A stretch of 64,000 nucleotides of DNA from Pseudoalteromonas tunicata (GCF_002310815.1 NZ_CP011032.1:1094001-1158000), one strand, 5' to 3'. Positions 29,283 through 39,474 are shown, counted from the stretch's first letter. Numbers and translations: made by a program. Notes: generated by a model not told the origin, from the letters alone.

Positions 29283-30647
29283 ATGTTTGTTGGTTTCGAT
29301 TATGGGAGTGCAAATTGCGCCATTGGCGTGTGGCAAAATAATCGTGCTGAATTGGTGCCACTTGAGCAAGATAACTGTTATTTACCGTCAAGTTTGTACG
29401 CCTTACACCCAAGTTTAATCGTTCATCAGGTCAATCAAGGTCTGCAATGTAAAGACTTACGAGCTGATTTTCAGCGCACACGTGCGCCGCTGCTAAATAG
29501 TTTAGCCTTTGCTAAGTCTGAGTTTGATCTGCAAGATGATGAATGTGTAGTGCACATTGGCCGCGATGCCGTTGAGCAATACATTGCCAACCCAGAAGAG
29601 GGGCATTACATCAAATCGCCAAAATCATTTTTTGGTGCTGTAGGCTTAAAACCAAGCCAACTCGATTTCTTTGAAGATATTGCGACTGTGATGATCATGG
29701 CGCTCAAACAACGTGCAGAAGCGCATTTAGGGCAAAGTTTAACCTCAACCGTGATTGGCCGCCCAGTTAACTTTCAGGCTATTGGTGCTGAGCAAAGTAA
29801 TCAACAAGCGCTCACTATTTTAAGTAATGCAGCGAAAAAAGCCGGTTTTATTGATGTTGAGTTTTTATATGAGCCGCTTGCAGCAGGTATCGATTTTGAA
29901 ACAACTTTAACTGAAAATAAAAAAGTATTAGTTATCGATATCGGCGGTGGTACAACCGATTGTTCGTTTGTGCAAATGGGCCCGGATTTTCGTGACAAAA
30001 CCGACCGCCAAGCAGACTTTTTAGCTCATAGCGGTAAGCGTATTGGTGGTAACGATTTAGATATTAGCTTAGCGTACCACGGGTTAATGCCGCTTTTTGG
30101 CGCTAAAACCGCGCTTAAATCAGGCCTTGAAATCCCTAACCAACCATTTTGGCAAGCATGTAAAATTAATGATGTAATTTTACAAAGTGAGTTTTATAGT
30201 GAGAAAAACCTGCGCCATTTGCAGCAAATTTTTAAAGAAGTTAAACAACCTGATTTATTTAATCGCTTAATTAATTTGCAGCAAAATAAGCAAGGCCATC
30301 AATTAGTACGCGCAGCGGAACTGGCCAAAATTGCTTTATCGAGCACGGCAGAAACGCGGGTTGAGTTAAATGATTTTGAGAAAAACTTAGTGCAGCAGCT
30401 TAACCAAGCGCAGCTAGCACAAGCCATTGCTGGTTCAATTAGCCAAGTGGTGTCGTTGGCGCAAGATGCCATTAGCGATGCGGCAACAGTGCCAGATATC
30501 ATTTATTTAACCGGTGGTAGTGCACAATCACCGTTGTTAAAACAGGCGTTGCAGCTGGCTTTAGGTGATATTCCTATGCTTAATGGCGACCACTTTGGTA
30601 GTGTAACCGCAGGCTTAACTAAGCGCGCAATGCAGCTATTTAGTTAA
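29283..30647 (+). CDS. yegD: Hsp70-family chaperone-like protein YegD
   Basis: Encodes 454 residues from ATG 29283 (AGAGG upstream; a GTG six bases earlier is less likely). The actin-like ATPase core is intact: FVGFDYGSANCAIGVW (phosphate 1), VIDIGGGTTDCSFV (phosphate 2) and YLTGGSAQSPLLKQAL (adenosine). The region SGKRIGGNDLDISLAY is typical of Hsp70s. The usual substrate-binding domain is absent, as in E. coli YegD. It is cytosolic; the client and partner are unknown. It converges on smrB. Confidence 0.9.
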   Translation: MFVGFDYGSANCAIGVWQNNRAELVPLEQDNCYLPSSLYALHPSLIVHQVNQGLQCKDLRADFQRTRAPLLNSLAFAKSEFDLQDDECVVHIGRDAVEQYIANPEEGHYIKSPKSFFGAVGLKPSQLDFFEDIATVMIMALKQRAEAHLGQSLTSTVIGRPVNFQAIGAEQSNQQALTILSNAAKKAGFIDVEFLYEPLAAGIDFETTLTENKKVLVIDIGGGTTDCSFVQMGPDFRDKTDRQADFLAHSGKRIGGNDLDISLAYHGLMPLFGAKTALKSGLEIPNQPFWQACKINDVILQSEFYSEKNLRHLQQIFKEVKQPDLFNRLINLQQNKQGHQLVRAAELAKIALSSTAETRVELNDFEKNLVQQLNQAQLAQAIAGSISQVVSLAQDAISDAATVPDIIYLTGGSAQSPLLKQALQLALGDIPMLNGDHFGSVTAGLTKRAMQLFS

Positions 30648-30676
30648 CGTGACGGTTAAGTTAACGAAAGAGTAAA

Positions 30677-31222
30677 TTAATACTTAGGATCATGAGGAAG
30701 GTGCAGGTCGATTAAAATAAGGACTGCACTTTTGCCACCCCATTCAAGCGGTGCTTGATGCATCGCAATTACATCAGGGTGCTGCACTAAATAGTGCGGT
30801 ACTTTGTTTTTCAGTACTTGCTGACCTATGCCATGCATTACACATGCACAGTGAATATGCTGTTTTTTGCAGGCGCTGATTAAGGCGACTAGCTCTGCTT
30901 TGGTATCTTCTTTATTTAAGCCATGTAAATCTAAAATAAGCTCAGGCGGAAAGTCACCGCGGCGTAATTGTTTGGCTAAAAAGCTATCGTGACCTTCTTT
31001 GACGTATGACAAAACCGCTTTGCTATCAATATTTGGCTCGTATTGGTCAGAAAAGAAAAACTCAGCCTGTTCAAGCTTAATTTGTTTAGCTTGAGTGCTG
31101 ATGGTATTTTTTTTTGTTGGCCGAGAGAAATGAATTTTGTCTTGTTTAAAGGCACGCGCACCTGCTATTTCTTGGCGAAATAGGGCGAGTTCATCAGCGT
31201 CAATAGCGGGAGTCTTTTTCAT
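30677..31222 (-). CDS. smrB: Smr-domain endonuclease SmrB (ribosome rescue)
   Basis: Encodes 181 residues from ATG 31222. The N-terminal extension is helical and basic. The C-terminal Smr domain has LDLHGLNKEDTKAELVALI (DxH motif) and VMHGIGQQVLKNKVPHYL (HGxG motif), then the end FxxxxLEWGGKSAVLILI-type segment. SmrB of E. coli cuts mRNA between collided ribosomes. The gene is divergent from prmB, which is followed by aroC, the same order as in E. coli (smrB/yfcN-prmB-aroC), and this supports orthology. Confidence 0.92.
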   Translation of the reverse strand: MKKTPAIDADELALFRQEIAGARAFKQDKIHFSRPTKKNTISTQAKQIKLEQAEFFFSDQYEPNIDSKAVLSYVKEGHDSFLAKQLRRGDFPPELILDLHGLNKEDTKAELVALISACKKQHIHCACVMHGIGQQVLKNKVPHYLVQHPDVIAMHQAPLEWGGKSAVLILIDLHLPHDPKY

Positions 31223-31334
31223 GGCGCGCAGTGTAAACAAAAAAATGTAAAAAATCGAGGTGAATGAGTACCTCGCACCTTTGTTTTGACGCTACAATAG
31301 GCGTTCAATATTGGATCTTAAAAGTGTATTTCTC

Positions 31335-32270
31335 ATGACTGAACAATTTTTATCGGCCGCACAACTAGACGAAGCTATCTCTGATTTAAAAACTATTAAT
31401 GATTGGTTACGCTGGAGTGCTAGCCAGTTCTCAGCTGCTGGGCTCTTTTTTGGTCATGGTACTGATAACGCATGGGATGAAGCCGTGACGTTATTGTTGC
31501 CGACTTTATCGTTACCAATTGATACACCTAAAGAATTAGTTAATACCCGTTTAACTCAATCAGAAAAAGAAACCCTTGCTCAAGTGGTTGCAGAGCGGGT
31601 CAATAACCGCACTCCTGTGGCTTATTTAACCAATCAAGCTTGGTTTGCCGGCTCACCATTTTATGTTGATGAGCGTGTTTTAATTCCGCGTTCGCCATTT
31701 GCAGAACTGATTGAAAAGCGTTTTGCACCGTGGTTAAGCGAAGACCAAGCGGTACATCGTATTTTAGATATGTGTACTGGCTCTGCGTGTATTGCCATTG
31801 CACTAGCCGAAAAATTTGATGATGCGCAAGTAGATGCGGTGGATATTTCAACCGATGCATTAGATGTAGCCGATATTAATATCAGCGATTATCAAGTTGA
31901 AGACCGAGTTTTCCCTATTCAATCGGATGTTTTTTCGGGTGTTATCGGCCAAAAATACGATTTAATTATTGCCAATCCACCGTATGTTGATGCCGAAGAT
32001 ATGGCAGATTTACCAAACGAATTCCACCATGAGCCAGAGCTTGGTTTAGCATCTGGGGTTGATGGCTTAGACGTAACACGTAGAATTTTGGCCGGTGCTG
32101 CTGAACATCTAAACGATAACGGTTTGTTATTTGTTGAAGTGGGTAATTCTATGGTACACATGGAAGATATTTATCCAAATGCTGAGTTTGAGTGGATTGA
32201 TTTTGAAAAAGGCGGCTTAGGCGTGTTTGTTATTTCAAAAGAAGCGCTAATTCGTAGTATCGAAGATTAA
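31335..32270 (+). CDS. prmB: Ribosomal protein L3 N5-glutamine methyltransferase PrmB
   Basis: Encodes 311 residues from ATG 31335. An N-terminal helical domain precedes a Rossmann methyltransferase domain with SAM motif I ([17 protein letters not shown]) and the glutamine-binding NPPY motif ([13 protein letters not shown]), the hallmark of PrmB/PrmC. Upstream of these is the family segment [29 protein letters not shown]. It methylates Gln in ribosomal protein L3 using SAM. It is divergent from smrB and 70 bases before aroC. Confidence 0.95.
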   Translation: MTEQFLSAAQLDEAISDLKTINDWLRWSASQFSAAGLFFGHGTDNAWDEAVTLLLPTLSLPIDTPKELVNTRLTQSEKETLAQVVAERVNNRTPVAYLTNQAWFAGSPFYVDERVLIPRSPFAELIEKRFAPWLSEDQAVHRILDMCTGSACIAIALAEKFDDAQVDAVDISTDALDVADINISDYQVEDRVFPIQSDVFSGVIGQKYDLIIANPPYVDAEDMADLPNEFHHEPELGLASGVDGLDVTRRILAGAAEHLNDNGLLFVEVGNSMVHMEDIYPNAEFEWIDFEKGGLGVFVISKEALIRSIED

Positions 32271-32340
32271 TTTAACGCACAGCTTGATGCGCTCAAGCTG
32301 TATTTCAGTGGCATGACATTTTTTGGGGATGAGGTAAAAA

Positions 32341-33441
32341 ATGGCAGGTAATAGTATTGGACGGCTGTTTTGTGTCAGCACCTTTGGTGAAAGCCATGGG
32401 GTTGCGCTTGGCGGTGTAGTAGATGGGTGTCCTGCGGGATTGGAAATTAGCGAAGCCGATTTACAAATCGATTTAGATCGCCGTAAACCGGGGCAAAGTC
32501 GTTATACCACCCAACGTCGTGAAGACGACCAAATTAAAATTTTATCTGGCGTATTTGAAGGTAAAACCACGGGTACGAGTATTGGTTTATTGATTGAAAA
32601 TACCGATCAGCGCTCGCAAGATTACGGCAAAATTAAAGATGTTTTTCGCCCAGGCCATGGCGATTATAGCTATTGGCACAAATACGGCGTACGTGATTAT
32701 CGCGGTGGTGGTCGCTCATCTGCGCGCGAAACCGCCATTCGGGTTGCGGCGGGGGCCATTGCTAAAAAATACTTAAAACAGTATCACGGCATTGAAGTTA
32801 AAGCCTGTTTAAGTCAACTTGGGCCAATTAAAGCCGAGGTTATTGACTGGTCAGAAGTTGAAAACAATTTATTTTTCTTTCCTGACTCAAGCAAACTAGA
32901 CGCCCTTGATGAATACATGCGCGAGCTTAAAAAGTCCGGCGATTCCATAGGCGCTAAAGTGCTGGTGGTTGCCACAGGCGTGCCAGTAGGATTAGGCGAG
33001 CCAGTATTTGATCGCTTAGATGCTGAAATTGCCCACTCTTTAATGAGCATTAATGCGGTTAAAGGGGTCGAAATTGGTGACGGTTTTGCGGTGGTTGAGC
33101 AAAAAGGGTCTGAGCACCGAGATGAATTAACACCACAGGGTTTTACCTCAAATCATGCTGGTGGCACGTTGGCTGGGATTTCAACAGGGCAAGATATTAT
33201 TGCCTCGATTGCGCTTAAGCCCACCTCAAGTATCACCATTCCCGGTAATAGTATTAATACCAGCAATGAATCGGTTGAAATGATCACTAAAGGTCGCCAC
33301 GACCCATGTGTCGGCATTCGCGCGATCCCAATTGCAGAAGCGATGCTCGCGATCACCTTAATGGATCATTTGCTGCGTCAACGCGGGCAAAACCCTCATG
33401 TGAATTTAGCGCATGGCCCAATACCGGGTTCAATTAAATAA
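32341..33441 (+). CDS. aroC: Chorismate synthase
   Basis: Encodes 366 residues, the usual length. Signatures are [66 protein letters not shown] and [20 protein letters not shown], covering the FMN and substrate site. The enzyme converts EPSP to chorismate, the last step of the shikimate pathway, needing reduced FMN. A GAGG ribosome site precedes the ATG by seven bases. It follows prmB and is probably cotranscribed with it, ending in a terminator shared with the convergent LysR gene. Confidence 0.97.
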   Translation: MAGNSIGRLFCVSTFGESHGVALGGVVDGCPAGLEISEADLQIDLDRRKPGQSRYTTQRREDDQIKILSGVFEGKTTGTSIGLLIENTDQRSQDYGKIKDVFRPGHGDYSYWHKYGVRDYRGGGRSSARETAIRVAAGAIAKKYLKQYHGIEVKACLSQLGPIKAEVIDWSEVENNLFFFPDSSKLDALDEYMRELKKSGDSIGAKVLVVATGVPVGLGEPVFDRLDAEIAHSLMSINAVKGVEIGDGFAVVEQKGSEHRDELTPQGFTSNHAGGTLAGISTGQDIIASIALKPTSSITIPGNSINTSNESVEMITKGRHDPCVGIRAIPIAEAMLAITLMDHLLRQRGQNPHVNLAHGPIPGSIK

Positions 33442-33462
33442 GCAAAGTTTAGATTTTAAAAG

Positions 33463-33485
33463 AGACGCGTTAAGCGTCTTTTTTA
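33463..33485. terminator. Terminator after aroC
   Basis: AGACGC and GCGTCT form a 6-bp stem with a 5-base loop, then a T run. It overlaps the end of the convergent LysR gene. Confidence 0.75.
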
Positions 33486-34330
33486 TTGACTAGGGTTTGG
33501 TAGCGTTCACTGAGTTGTTTTGCTTGTGCGCTGGATATTGGATTTAACGGATGCAAGGCGCTAATTAAAACAATCGCAATGCTGGGTAAAGCCGGTAAAA
33601 AAGGGGCTTTAATTTGCTCTGCGTATTGCGACTGACTAATATCTGCCATCGCGGTAATGGCTAAACCGTGATCAACAATCCCATTGAGCACACTGGCGCT
33701 GGCACAATTGGCAACAATATGAAACGGTTGCGATAATTTTAGCAGCCCTTCAACAGCCGCTTGGTGAAATTTACAATCTTTTTGAAATACCACAATTGGC
33801 AAACTGTGTTCAGGTTTTAGCTTAAATTGTGGGTGCTTAAGCCACACTCCTTGAGCCGTTTGCAGCAAATAGCCTTCTTCACTATTGGGCGCGCGCGTCA
33901 CAATTGCTAAATCTAACAGGCCTTGGTCGAGCTGCTCACGTAACACAATGCTCGATGCGGTACTAATACTAAGCTCAAGATTTGAAAATTCTTGATGCAA
34001 CAGCGCAACTACGTCTGGTAAGACTCGCTTGGCATAATCATCAGGGCAACCTAAACGCAGCATTAGGCGTTGCTTAGGTTGTTTAATATTAAGCACACTT
34101 TGGTCGTGAAGATGCACCAGTTGTTTTGCATCGCGAGCAAGTAATAATCCTTCAGCAGAAAGCACCAAGTTGCGGCCATGTTTGATAAAGAGCGTTTTGC
34201 CAAGCTCTTGTTCTAGCTTTTTCATTTGCATACTAATGGCCGATTGGGTGCGGTGAATTTGTAATCCAGCTCGGGTAAAACTGCCTGTTTCAACAAAGGC
34301 CAGCAAGGTGCGAAGGGCTTCAATATCCAT
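33470..34330 (-). CDS. LysR-type transcriptional regulator
   Basis: Encodes 286 residues. The N-terminal winged helix-turn-helix (about 1-60) reads MDIEALRTLLAFVETGSFTRAG then RTQSAISMQMKKLEQELGKTLF. The remainder is the periplasmic-binding-like effector domain. It is divergent from a glutathione S-transferase gene, with a 27-bp palindrome between them (34345-34371) that includes a LysR-style spaced inverted repeat. The usual logic of such pairs is that the regulator controls itself and the divergent gene. The effector is unknown. Confidence 0.92.
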   Translation of the reverse strand: MDIEALRTLLAFVETGSFTRAGLQIHRTQSAISMQMKKLEQELGKTLFIKHGRNLVLSAEGLLLARDAKQLVHLHDQSVLNIKQPKQRLMLRLGCPDDYAKRVLPDVVALLHQEFSNLELSISTASSIVLREQLDQGLLDLAIVTRAPNSEEGYLLQTAQGVWLKHPQFKLKPEHSLPIVVFQKDCKFHQAAVEGLLKLSQPFHIVANCASASVLNGIVDHGLAITAMADISQSQYAEQIKAPFLPALPSIAIVLISALHPLNPISSAQAKQLSERYQTLVNKKDA

Positions 34331-34344
34331 CAGGTTCCTTAAAC

Positions 34345-34371
34345 TAACCTATTTGATTTATGAATAGGTTA
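34345..34371. promoter_or_regulatory. Palindromic operator between the LysR and GST genes
   Basis: TAACCTATT and AATAGGTTA are perfect 9-bp arms with a 9-bp spacer. It lies 15 bp before the LysR start and about 75 bp before the GST start, the position expected for a LysR-type binding site. Confidence 0.7.
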
Positions 34372-34445
34372 TATCAAAATAAAGCGTTAGTAGCACAGCA
34401 AAAATTGCTTTAATTTAGTCTTAATCTCACCACAAGGAAATGATA

Positions 34446-35102
34446 ATGCAACTTTATATAGGCAATAAAAATTACTCGAGTTGGTCACTGCGCGCATGGT
34501 TAATGCTTGCGAAATCAGGTGTTTCATTTGATGAGGTCATGCTTGAATTAGATACTCCTGAATTTTATCAGACCCTTGCGCCTTTGACTCCTAGCCAAAA
34601 AGTGCCGCTGTTAATTGATAATGACATCACAGTTTGGGATTCGTTAGCGATTTGCGAATATATCAATGATGCTTATCTAAATGGCACTGCATGGCCTGAG
34701 GATTTAGCTGAGCGTGCCAAAGCACGCGCGCTTGCAGCTGAAATGCATTCGGGATTTTATGCGCTGCGCAACGAAATGCCGATGAATATTCGCGCTACTC
34801 GTCATGTTGAACTCAGTGAGGCTGCGCTCAAAGATATTGCTCGTATTGATACCATTTTCGCAGAGCAAATGCAGCAGGTTCATCGCGCGCAAGGTGGTTG
34901 GTTATTTGGCCAATGGTCAATTGTTGATTGCATGTACGCCCCAGTGGTTTTAAGGTTAAAAACCTATCAAATAAATTTAAGTGACGATGCAACTTGTTAT
35001 CTTAATCACGTATTGGCATCTGAGGTGCTAAAGCGTTGGATTGACGCTGCGTTACTGGAAACAACAATGGTGCAAGCCGACGAAGCGGGCACTGATGTAT
35101 AA
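34446..35102 (+). CDS. Glutathione S-transferase family protein
   Basis: Encodes 218 residues. The thioredoxin-like N-terminal domain has the conserved IGNKNYSSWSLRAWLML start, SQKVPLLIDNDITVWDSLAICEY (cis-Pro and SxAI glutathione contacts), followed by a helical C-terminal domain with WLFGQWSIVDCMYAP. It is cytosolic and probably conjugates glutathione or acts on glutathionyl adducts; the substrate is unknown. ATG 34446 fits AAGGA better than the ATG six bases earlier. It is divergent from the LysR regulator and ends in a strong terminator. Confidence 0.92.
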   Translation: MQLYIGNKNYSSWSLRAWLMLAKSGVSFDEVMLELDTPEFYQTLAPLTPSQKVPLLIDNDITVWDSLAICEYINDAYLNGTAWPEDLAERAKARALAAEMHSGFYALRNEMPMNIRATRHVELSEAALKDIARIDTIFAEQMQQVHRAQGGWLFGQWSIVDCMYAPVVLRLKTYQINLSDDATCYLNHVLASEVLKRWIDAALLETTMVQADEAGTDV

Positions 35103-35125
35103 TCTAGCTTAGGTAAAATCAATGC

Positions 35126-35152
35126 AAAAAGCCGAGCTTAGCTCGGCTTTTT
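35126..35152 (+). terminator. Intrinsic terminator of the GST gene
   Basis: AAAAAGCCGAGC and GCTCGGCTTTTT form a 12-bp stem with a 3-base loop. Confidence 0.93.
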
Positions 35153-35314
35153 GCCTGTTAATGGGGACTAGAATTAACGAGCTCACTTTTACTTTGTAGT
35201 GAAAAATCCGTACAATCGCCAGCAGTTTTATCACCTATGAGCTGCGCTTTGATGCGTTGCTACTGCAAGCAATGAGTATTGAGCCCAATAGGCTCCTTTT
35301 TGAAGAAGTAAGAG

Positions 35315-36442
35315 ATGAAATTTAAACTAGGTTTGATTGTAAATCCTTTTGCTGGACTTGGTGGTTCGGTGGCCTTAAAAGGCAGCGATGGCGCACAAAC
35401 GGCTGCCAAAGCACTCGCACTCGGTGCAGAGCCCAAAGCCAACATACGAACCAAAGCAGCGCTCGATGTTTTATTACCGTATCAGCATGAAATTGAGATA
35501 TTTACTGTGAGCGGCGAGATGGGTGAAACCATAGCAAACGAATTAGGTTTTAATACTCAAGTTATATATCACGCCGACATACCTTCAACAGCAGCAGATA
35601 GCGAAGAAGCGGCTCGTTTGCTCAAATCTCAGGGTGTTGATTTAATTTTATTTGCAGGTGGCGATGGTACAGCACGAAATATTTGTTCGGTTGTTGCTGA
35701 TGCGTTGCCAGTACTTGGCGTACCTGCAGGCTGTAAAATTCATTCTGGCGTATATGCAATTACCCCAAAAGCAGCAGGCCGTGTGGTTGAACTTTTAGTT
35801 AAAGGTGAATTAGTGACCTTAACCGAAGCGGATGTAATGGACATAGACGAAGATGCGTTTCGCCAAGGTACAGTAAAAGCAAAACGTTATGGTGAAATGC
35901 AGGTACCGTGTGAATTGCGCTATGTGCAAGCCGTTAAAAACGGTGGCAAAGAAACCGATGAACTGGTATTGGCTGACATCGCCGCTTATGTTGTATCGCA
36001 AATGGATGAAGATTGGCAATACATCATGGGCTCTGGTTCAACCGTTGGCGCTGTGATGGCCGAAATGGGCTTAAATAATACTTTGCTTGGGGTTGATTTA
36101 GTGGATGATCAAAACCTTGTGGCGAGTGACCTCACAGCTGCCCAATTACTTGATTATATTGCACAAAAGCCAACTAAACTTATTATCACTTTAATTGGTG
36201 GCCAAGGGCATATTTTTGGTCGGGGTAATCAACAATTAAGTCCTGCGCTTATTCGTACCCTAGGCAAAGAAAACATCATGGTTATTGCAACAAAAACTAA
36301 GCTTCAGGCACTGAACGGTCGCCCATTGATTGCCGATACTGGCGACAGTCAATTAGATGATGAGCTCAGTGGATTTATTAATGTTATTACCGGATTTAAC
36401 GATCACGTGTTGTATCGCGTTGGTCATCAAGAGGAAATATAA
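35315..36442 (+). CDS. ATP-NAD kinase-like protein
   Basis: Encodes 375 residues. The N-terminal LGLIVNPFAGLGG and the FAGGDGTARNICSV motif (GGDGT nucleotide loop) place it in the ATP-NAD kinase/AcoX-like family. It is longer than the housekeeping NadK and differs from it, so NAD phosphorylation is not certain. A second motif, GSGSTVGAVM, lies in the C-terminal half. Cytosolic. The yfcL start follows its stop immediately, so the two are cotranscribed and probably translationally coupled. Confidence 0.87.
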   Translation: MKFKLGLIVNPFAGLGGSVALKGSDGAQTAAKALALGAEPKANIRTKAALDVLLPYQHEIEIFTVSGEMGETIANELGFNTQVIYHADIPSTAADSEEAARLLKSQGVDLILFAGGDGTARNICSVVADALPVLGVPAGCKIHSGVYAITPKAAGRVVELLVKGELVTLTEADVMDIDEDAFRQGTVKAKRYGEMQVPCELRYVQAVKNGGKETDELVLADIAAYVVSQMDEDWQYIMGSGSTVGAVMAEMGLNNTLLGVDLVDDQNLVASDLTAAQLLDYIAQKPTKLIITLIGGQGHIFGRGNQQLSPALIRTLGKENIMVIATKTKLQALNGRPLIADTGDSQLDDELSGFINVITGFNDHVLYRVGHQEEI

Positions 36443-36721
36443 ATGTCGTACCTTGAATATGTAGAAAGCGCCCAGCAATTTTTTGATAACTTGGTTGAGC
36501 ATGCAAGCGATGACGAATTGTTTGCCGGCGGCTATTTAAGAGGTCATTTTGATTTAGCGGTTGGTTATGCTCAAGTAGATGAACAAGCACTAACCATCGA
36601 AGAGCTTAATGCCAATATCGAAAAAAGCTTAGTTAAAGCCTACCATAATGGTGAACTCAACGATGACGACAAGCGTCACGTGGTAGTTATTTGGGAACAA
36701 ATTAAAGCGTTAGTAGCCTAA
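36443..36721 (+). CDS. yfcL: YfcL-family protein
   Basis: Encodes 92 residues. The sequence FDNLVEHASDDELFAGGYLRGHFDLAVG followed by ANIEKSLVKAYHNGELND matches the small acidic YfcL family, which is genomically near aroC in enteric bacteria too. It starts in the base after the upstream stop codon; its GAGGAA ribosome site lies inside the end of the preceding gene. Function is unknown. A terminator with an 8-bp stem follows. Confidence 0.85.
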   Translation: MSYLEYVESAQQFFDNLVEHASDDELFAGGYLRGHFDLAVGYAQVDEQALTIEELNANIEKSLVKAYHNGELNDDDKRHVVVIWEQIKALVA

Positions 36722-36727
36722 TCTTCA

Positions 36728-36768
36728 CACCAGAGTGTTACTTAAGTTAAATGCTCTGGTGGTTTTTT
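36728..36768 (+). terminator. Terminator after yfcL
   Basis: CACCAGAG and CTCTGGTG form an 8-bp stem with an 18-base loop, followed by a T run. Confidence 0.75.
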
Positions 36769-36984
36769 ATTGTTCGATGACAAAAATAGCTTGAAACAGC
36801 ACCTAAAAAGATAGAAATTTTTGCTAGATTATTGTTTTTAAAACATTTCCCTTCTTAAAATCCCCGTCTATAGTTAAGTTAAAAAGAGCGATAAATTAGA
36901 TTGCAGTTAACACCTTTTGCGTGAATAATTGCGCCAATTTTAGACGTGTCGCTTTTTGTAAAAACAAAGGCTTAAGGAAATTTT

Positions 36985-38295
36985 ATGGGTGATTTAATTG
37001 GGATTGCGATACTCATTGCGATCAGTGCATTGTTCGCAATGTCAGAAATTGCAATTGCGGCGGCACGCAAAATTAAATTGCGGGTGATGGCTGAAGAAGG
37101 CGATGTCAAAGCGCAAGCCGTGTTAACACTGCAAGAAAACCCAGGGGCATTTTTTGCCATGATCCAAATTGCCCTTAACGCCATTGCGATTATGGGTGGT
37201 ATTGTTGGTGAGCAAGCTTTAAGTCCTTATATTGCTGAGTTTGTTAGTTTATTTTATGTTGGGCCTTTAGCTGAACAAATTAGCTTTTTCTTCTCGTTTT
37301 TTGCTATCACTTCACTGTTCATTCTCTTTGCTGATTTATTACCAAAACGAATTGCGATGATCATGCCTGAAACCATGGCAATGAAATTAGTCTTATTGAT
37401 GAACGCGGTTACTTACGCGCTCAAACCTCTGGTTATTTTATTTAACGGTATTAGTAATTTAGTACTTCGAATTATGAATTTACCCACTGAGCGTGAAGAA
37501 ATTGTCACTACCGAAGATATTGTGGCGATGATGGATGCAGGTGCAGAGTATGGCAGTTTGCAACAGCAAGAATATCACTTAATAGGTAATGTATTTGAGC
37601 TTGAAGGGCGCACTTTACCGACTGCAATGACCACTCGTGAGTATTTGGTGTATTTTGATATTGATGATGACAGTGAAACAATTAGCGCCAAAATTTTAGA
37701 GCATCCACATAATCACTTTTTAATATGTGACGGTAGCCTTGATAAATTAGTTGGTTCAGTGGAGTCAAAAGAGATTTTGCGTCAGTTACTTAAAGGCGAA
37801 CCCGTGAGCTTAAAAGAGGAAATTATAGATAAAGATTTGTTCTATTTACCCGAAACCCTGACTTTATCTGAAGCGCTTAATGCGTTTAAAGCCGCAGCTC
37901 GACCATTTGCCATTGTAGTGAATGAATATGCCATGGTGGTTGGCATGGTCACGGTAAAAGATTTAATGAGTAGTTTTATGGGTAATTTAGTCACGTTTCA
38001 TGGTGAGGAGCAAATCGTACAACGAGATGCAAACTCTTGGTTAGTTGATGGTGCCACACCGATTGTTGATTTAATGCGTTTACTTGAAATTGAATCCTTT
38101 CCAAACAATAGCCAATACGAAACAGTGGCTGGCTTTTTAATCTATATGCTTAAACGGTTAGCAAAACGCACAGATTACGTAATTCACGAAGGATTTAAAT
38201 TTGAAGCCATTGATGTTGAGGGAATACGCGTTGAGCAATTGCTCGTATCAAGAGTGGTCGAAGCTGTGATAATACCGGATGAGAAAATTAGCTAA
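36985..38295 (+). CDS. paeA: PaeA/YtfL-type CNNM transporter with CBS domains
   Basis: Encodes 436 residues. The N-terminal CNNM/DUF21 membrane domain (residues 1-185, three to four helices with LFAMSEIAIAAARKIKLRVMAEEGD) is followed by two CBS domains (about 200-335) and a C-terminal CorC-type domain (about 350-430, DANSWLVDGATPIVDLMRLLEI). Sequence matches to E. coli YtfL/PaeA run the full length. PaeA exports cadaverine and putrescine from the cytoplasm; other CNNM proteins move magnesium, so the cargo here is inferred from orthology. Confidence 0.88.
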   Translation: MGDLIGIAILIAISALFAMSEIAIAAARKIKLRVMAEEGDVKAQAVLTLQENPGAFFAMIQIALNAIAIMGGIVGEQALSPYIAEFVSLFYVGPLAEQISFFFSFFAITSLFILFADLLPKRIAMIMPETMAMKLVLLMNAVTYALKPLVILFNGISNLVLRIMNLPTEREEIVTTEDIVAMMDAGAEYGSLQQQEYHLIGNVFELEGRTLPTAMTTREYLVYFDIDDDSETISAKILEHPHNHFLICDGSLDKLVGSVESKEILRQLLKGEPVSLKEEIIDKDLFYLPETLTLSEALNAFKAAARPFAIVVNEYAMVVGMVTVKDLMSSFMGNLVTFHGEEQIVQRDANSWLVDGATPIVDLMRLLEIESFPNNSQYETVAGFLIYMLKRLAKRTDYVIHEGFKFEAIDVEGIRVEQLLVSRVVEAVIIPDEKIS

Positions 38296-38352
38296 TAGTT
38301 TCGTTGCGGTGAGAACTGAGTTTTCTATACTGAGTACCAAGGGAGGATTTTT

Positions 38353-39474
38353 ATGGATAGATCATTACTTGATACACTCAAAAGAAGAAACTATTTCACT
38401 GATAAAGGTGTTTACCAAGACTTTTTAGAATATATAGTCAGCATTAGCGACAGTAATATTGGCTATTTACATTTATTTGATGAACAAAGTCAGCAGCTTG
38501 TATTGAATGTTTGGTCTAAATCGGTATTAGAAAATTGCGCCGCAAGCTACAATAACCATTATCCACTCAAAGAGGCCGGGATTTGGGCTGATGCAATTCG
38601 AAAACGTCATACCGTGGTACATAACAGCTATCAACAACAAGCAAGTGCCCAAGGCTTGCCAAAAGATCATTTTCCATTAGATAACCACGTTGCTTTTCCA
38701 TTATTTTTAAATGAGCAAATAATTGCTGTGTTGGGGATTGGCAATAAAAATGGTCAATATAGTCAAGAGGATATTGCGTTTATTGAAAGTAAAATAGCCG
38801 ATACTTGGTTATTAGTTCGTTTGAAGTTGGCCAAAATTCATGAGCGTGAAGCCGAACTTGAGACTGCGTTTAGCCGTCAGAGTAGCCATCAAGTATTACT
38901 TGAAATGCTAAAAGCGATTTCCCATGCCTTAGAGCTACGTGATTTATATACTTCAAATCATCAAAAAAATGTCGCTTATATTTGCACTGAAATTGCAAAA
39001 GTACTGCTGTTACCTGAAAAGCAAAGTGTTGGTTTGTATGTTGGGGCACTTATCCATGATATTGGTAAAATGATCATTCCCAGTGCGATTTTAAATAAAC
39101 CTGGAACTTTAAGTAATGAAGAGCTGGCTTTATTAAAAACCCATCCAGGGAATGGTGAGGAGATTTTTAAAGAAACGCTCTTTCCTTGGCCAATTAAAGA
39201 AATGATCAGCCAGCATCATGAGCGTATTGATGGTTCTGGTTATCCGTCTGGTTTAACTGAACATGAAATTTGCCTTGAAGCGCGGATCATTGCAGTGGCT
39301 GATACCTTTGATGCGATGGCCAATGATAGACCTTATCGAAAAGCGCCGGGTAAAAGTAAAGCAATTGAGGAAATAAAAAGAGGGCGGGGGTTACTGTATG
39401 ACTCTTATGTGGTTGATGCATTTTTAAAATGTATCCTCGATAACCCTACCTTTGATGGGACTTATCCAGATTAA
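38353..39474 (+). CDS. GAF and HD-GYP domain protein, predicted cyclic-di-GMP phosphodiesterase
   Basis: Encodes 373 residues behind GGGAGGA. Residues about 15-160 form a GAF domain; after a short coiled coil, residues about 185-365 form an HD-GYP domain. Metal ligands are visible in IHDIGKM (His235, Asp236), THPGNGEEI and HHERIDGSGYP (GYP signature), followed by AVADTFDAM. HD-GYP enzymes hydrolyse cyclic-di-GMP to GMP. The GAF ligand is unknown. No receiver domain is present. It is monocistronic. Confidence 0.92.
   Translation: MDRSLLDTLKRRNYFTDKGVYQDFLEYIVSISDSNIGYLHLFDEQSQQLVLNVWSKSVLENCAASYNNHYPLKEAGIWADAIRKRHTVVHNSYQQQASAQGLPKDHFPLDNHVAFPLFLNEQIIAVLGIGNKNGQYSQEDIAFIESKIADTWLLVRLKLAKIHEREAELETAFSRQSSHQVLLEMLKAISHALELRDLYTSNHQKNVAYICTEIAKVLLLPEKQSVGLYVGALIHDIGKMIIPSAILNKPGTLSNEELALLKTHPGNGEEIFKETLFPWPIKEMISQHHERIDGSGYPSGLTEHEICLEARIIAVADTFDAMANDRPYRKAPGKSKAIEEIKRGRGLLYDSYVVDAFLKCILDNPTFDGTYPD

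Noticed and set aside
31256..31275. CGAGGT/ACCTCG inverted repeat between smrB and prmB
   Set aside because: Six-base arms with an 8-base loop are not distinctive enough to call an operator without comparison.
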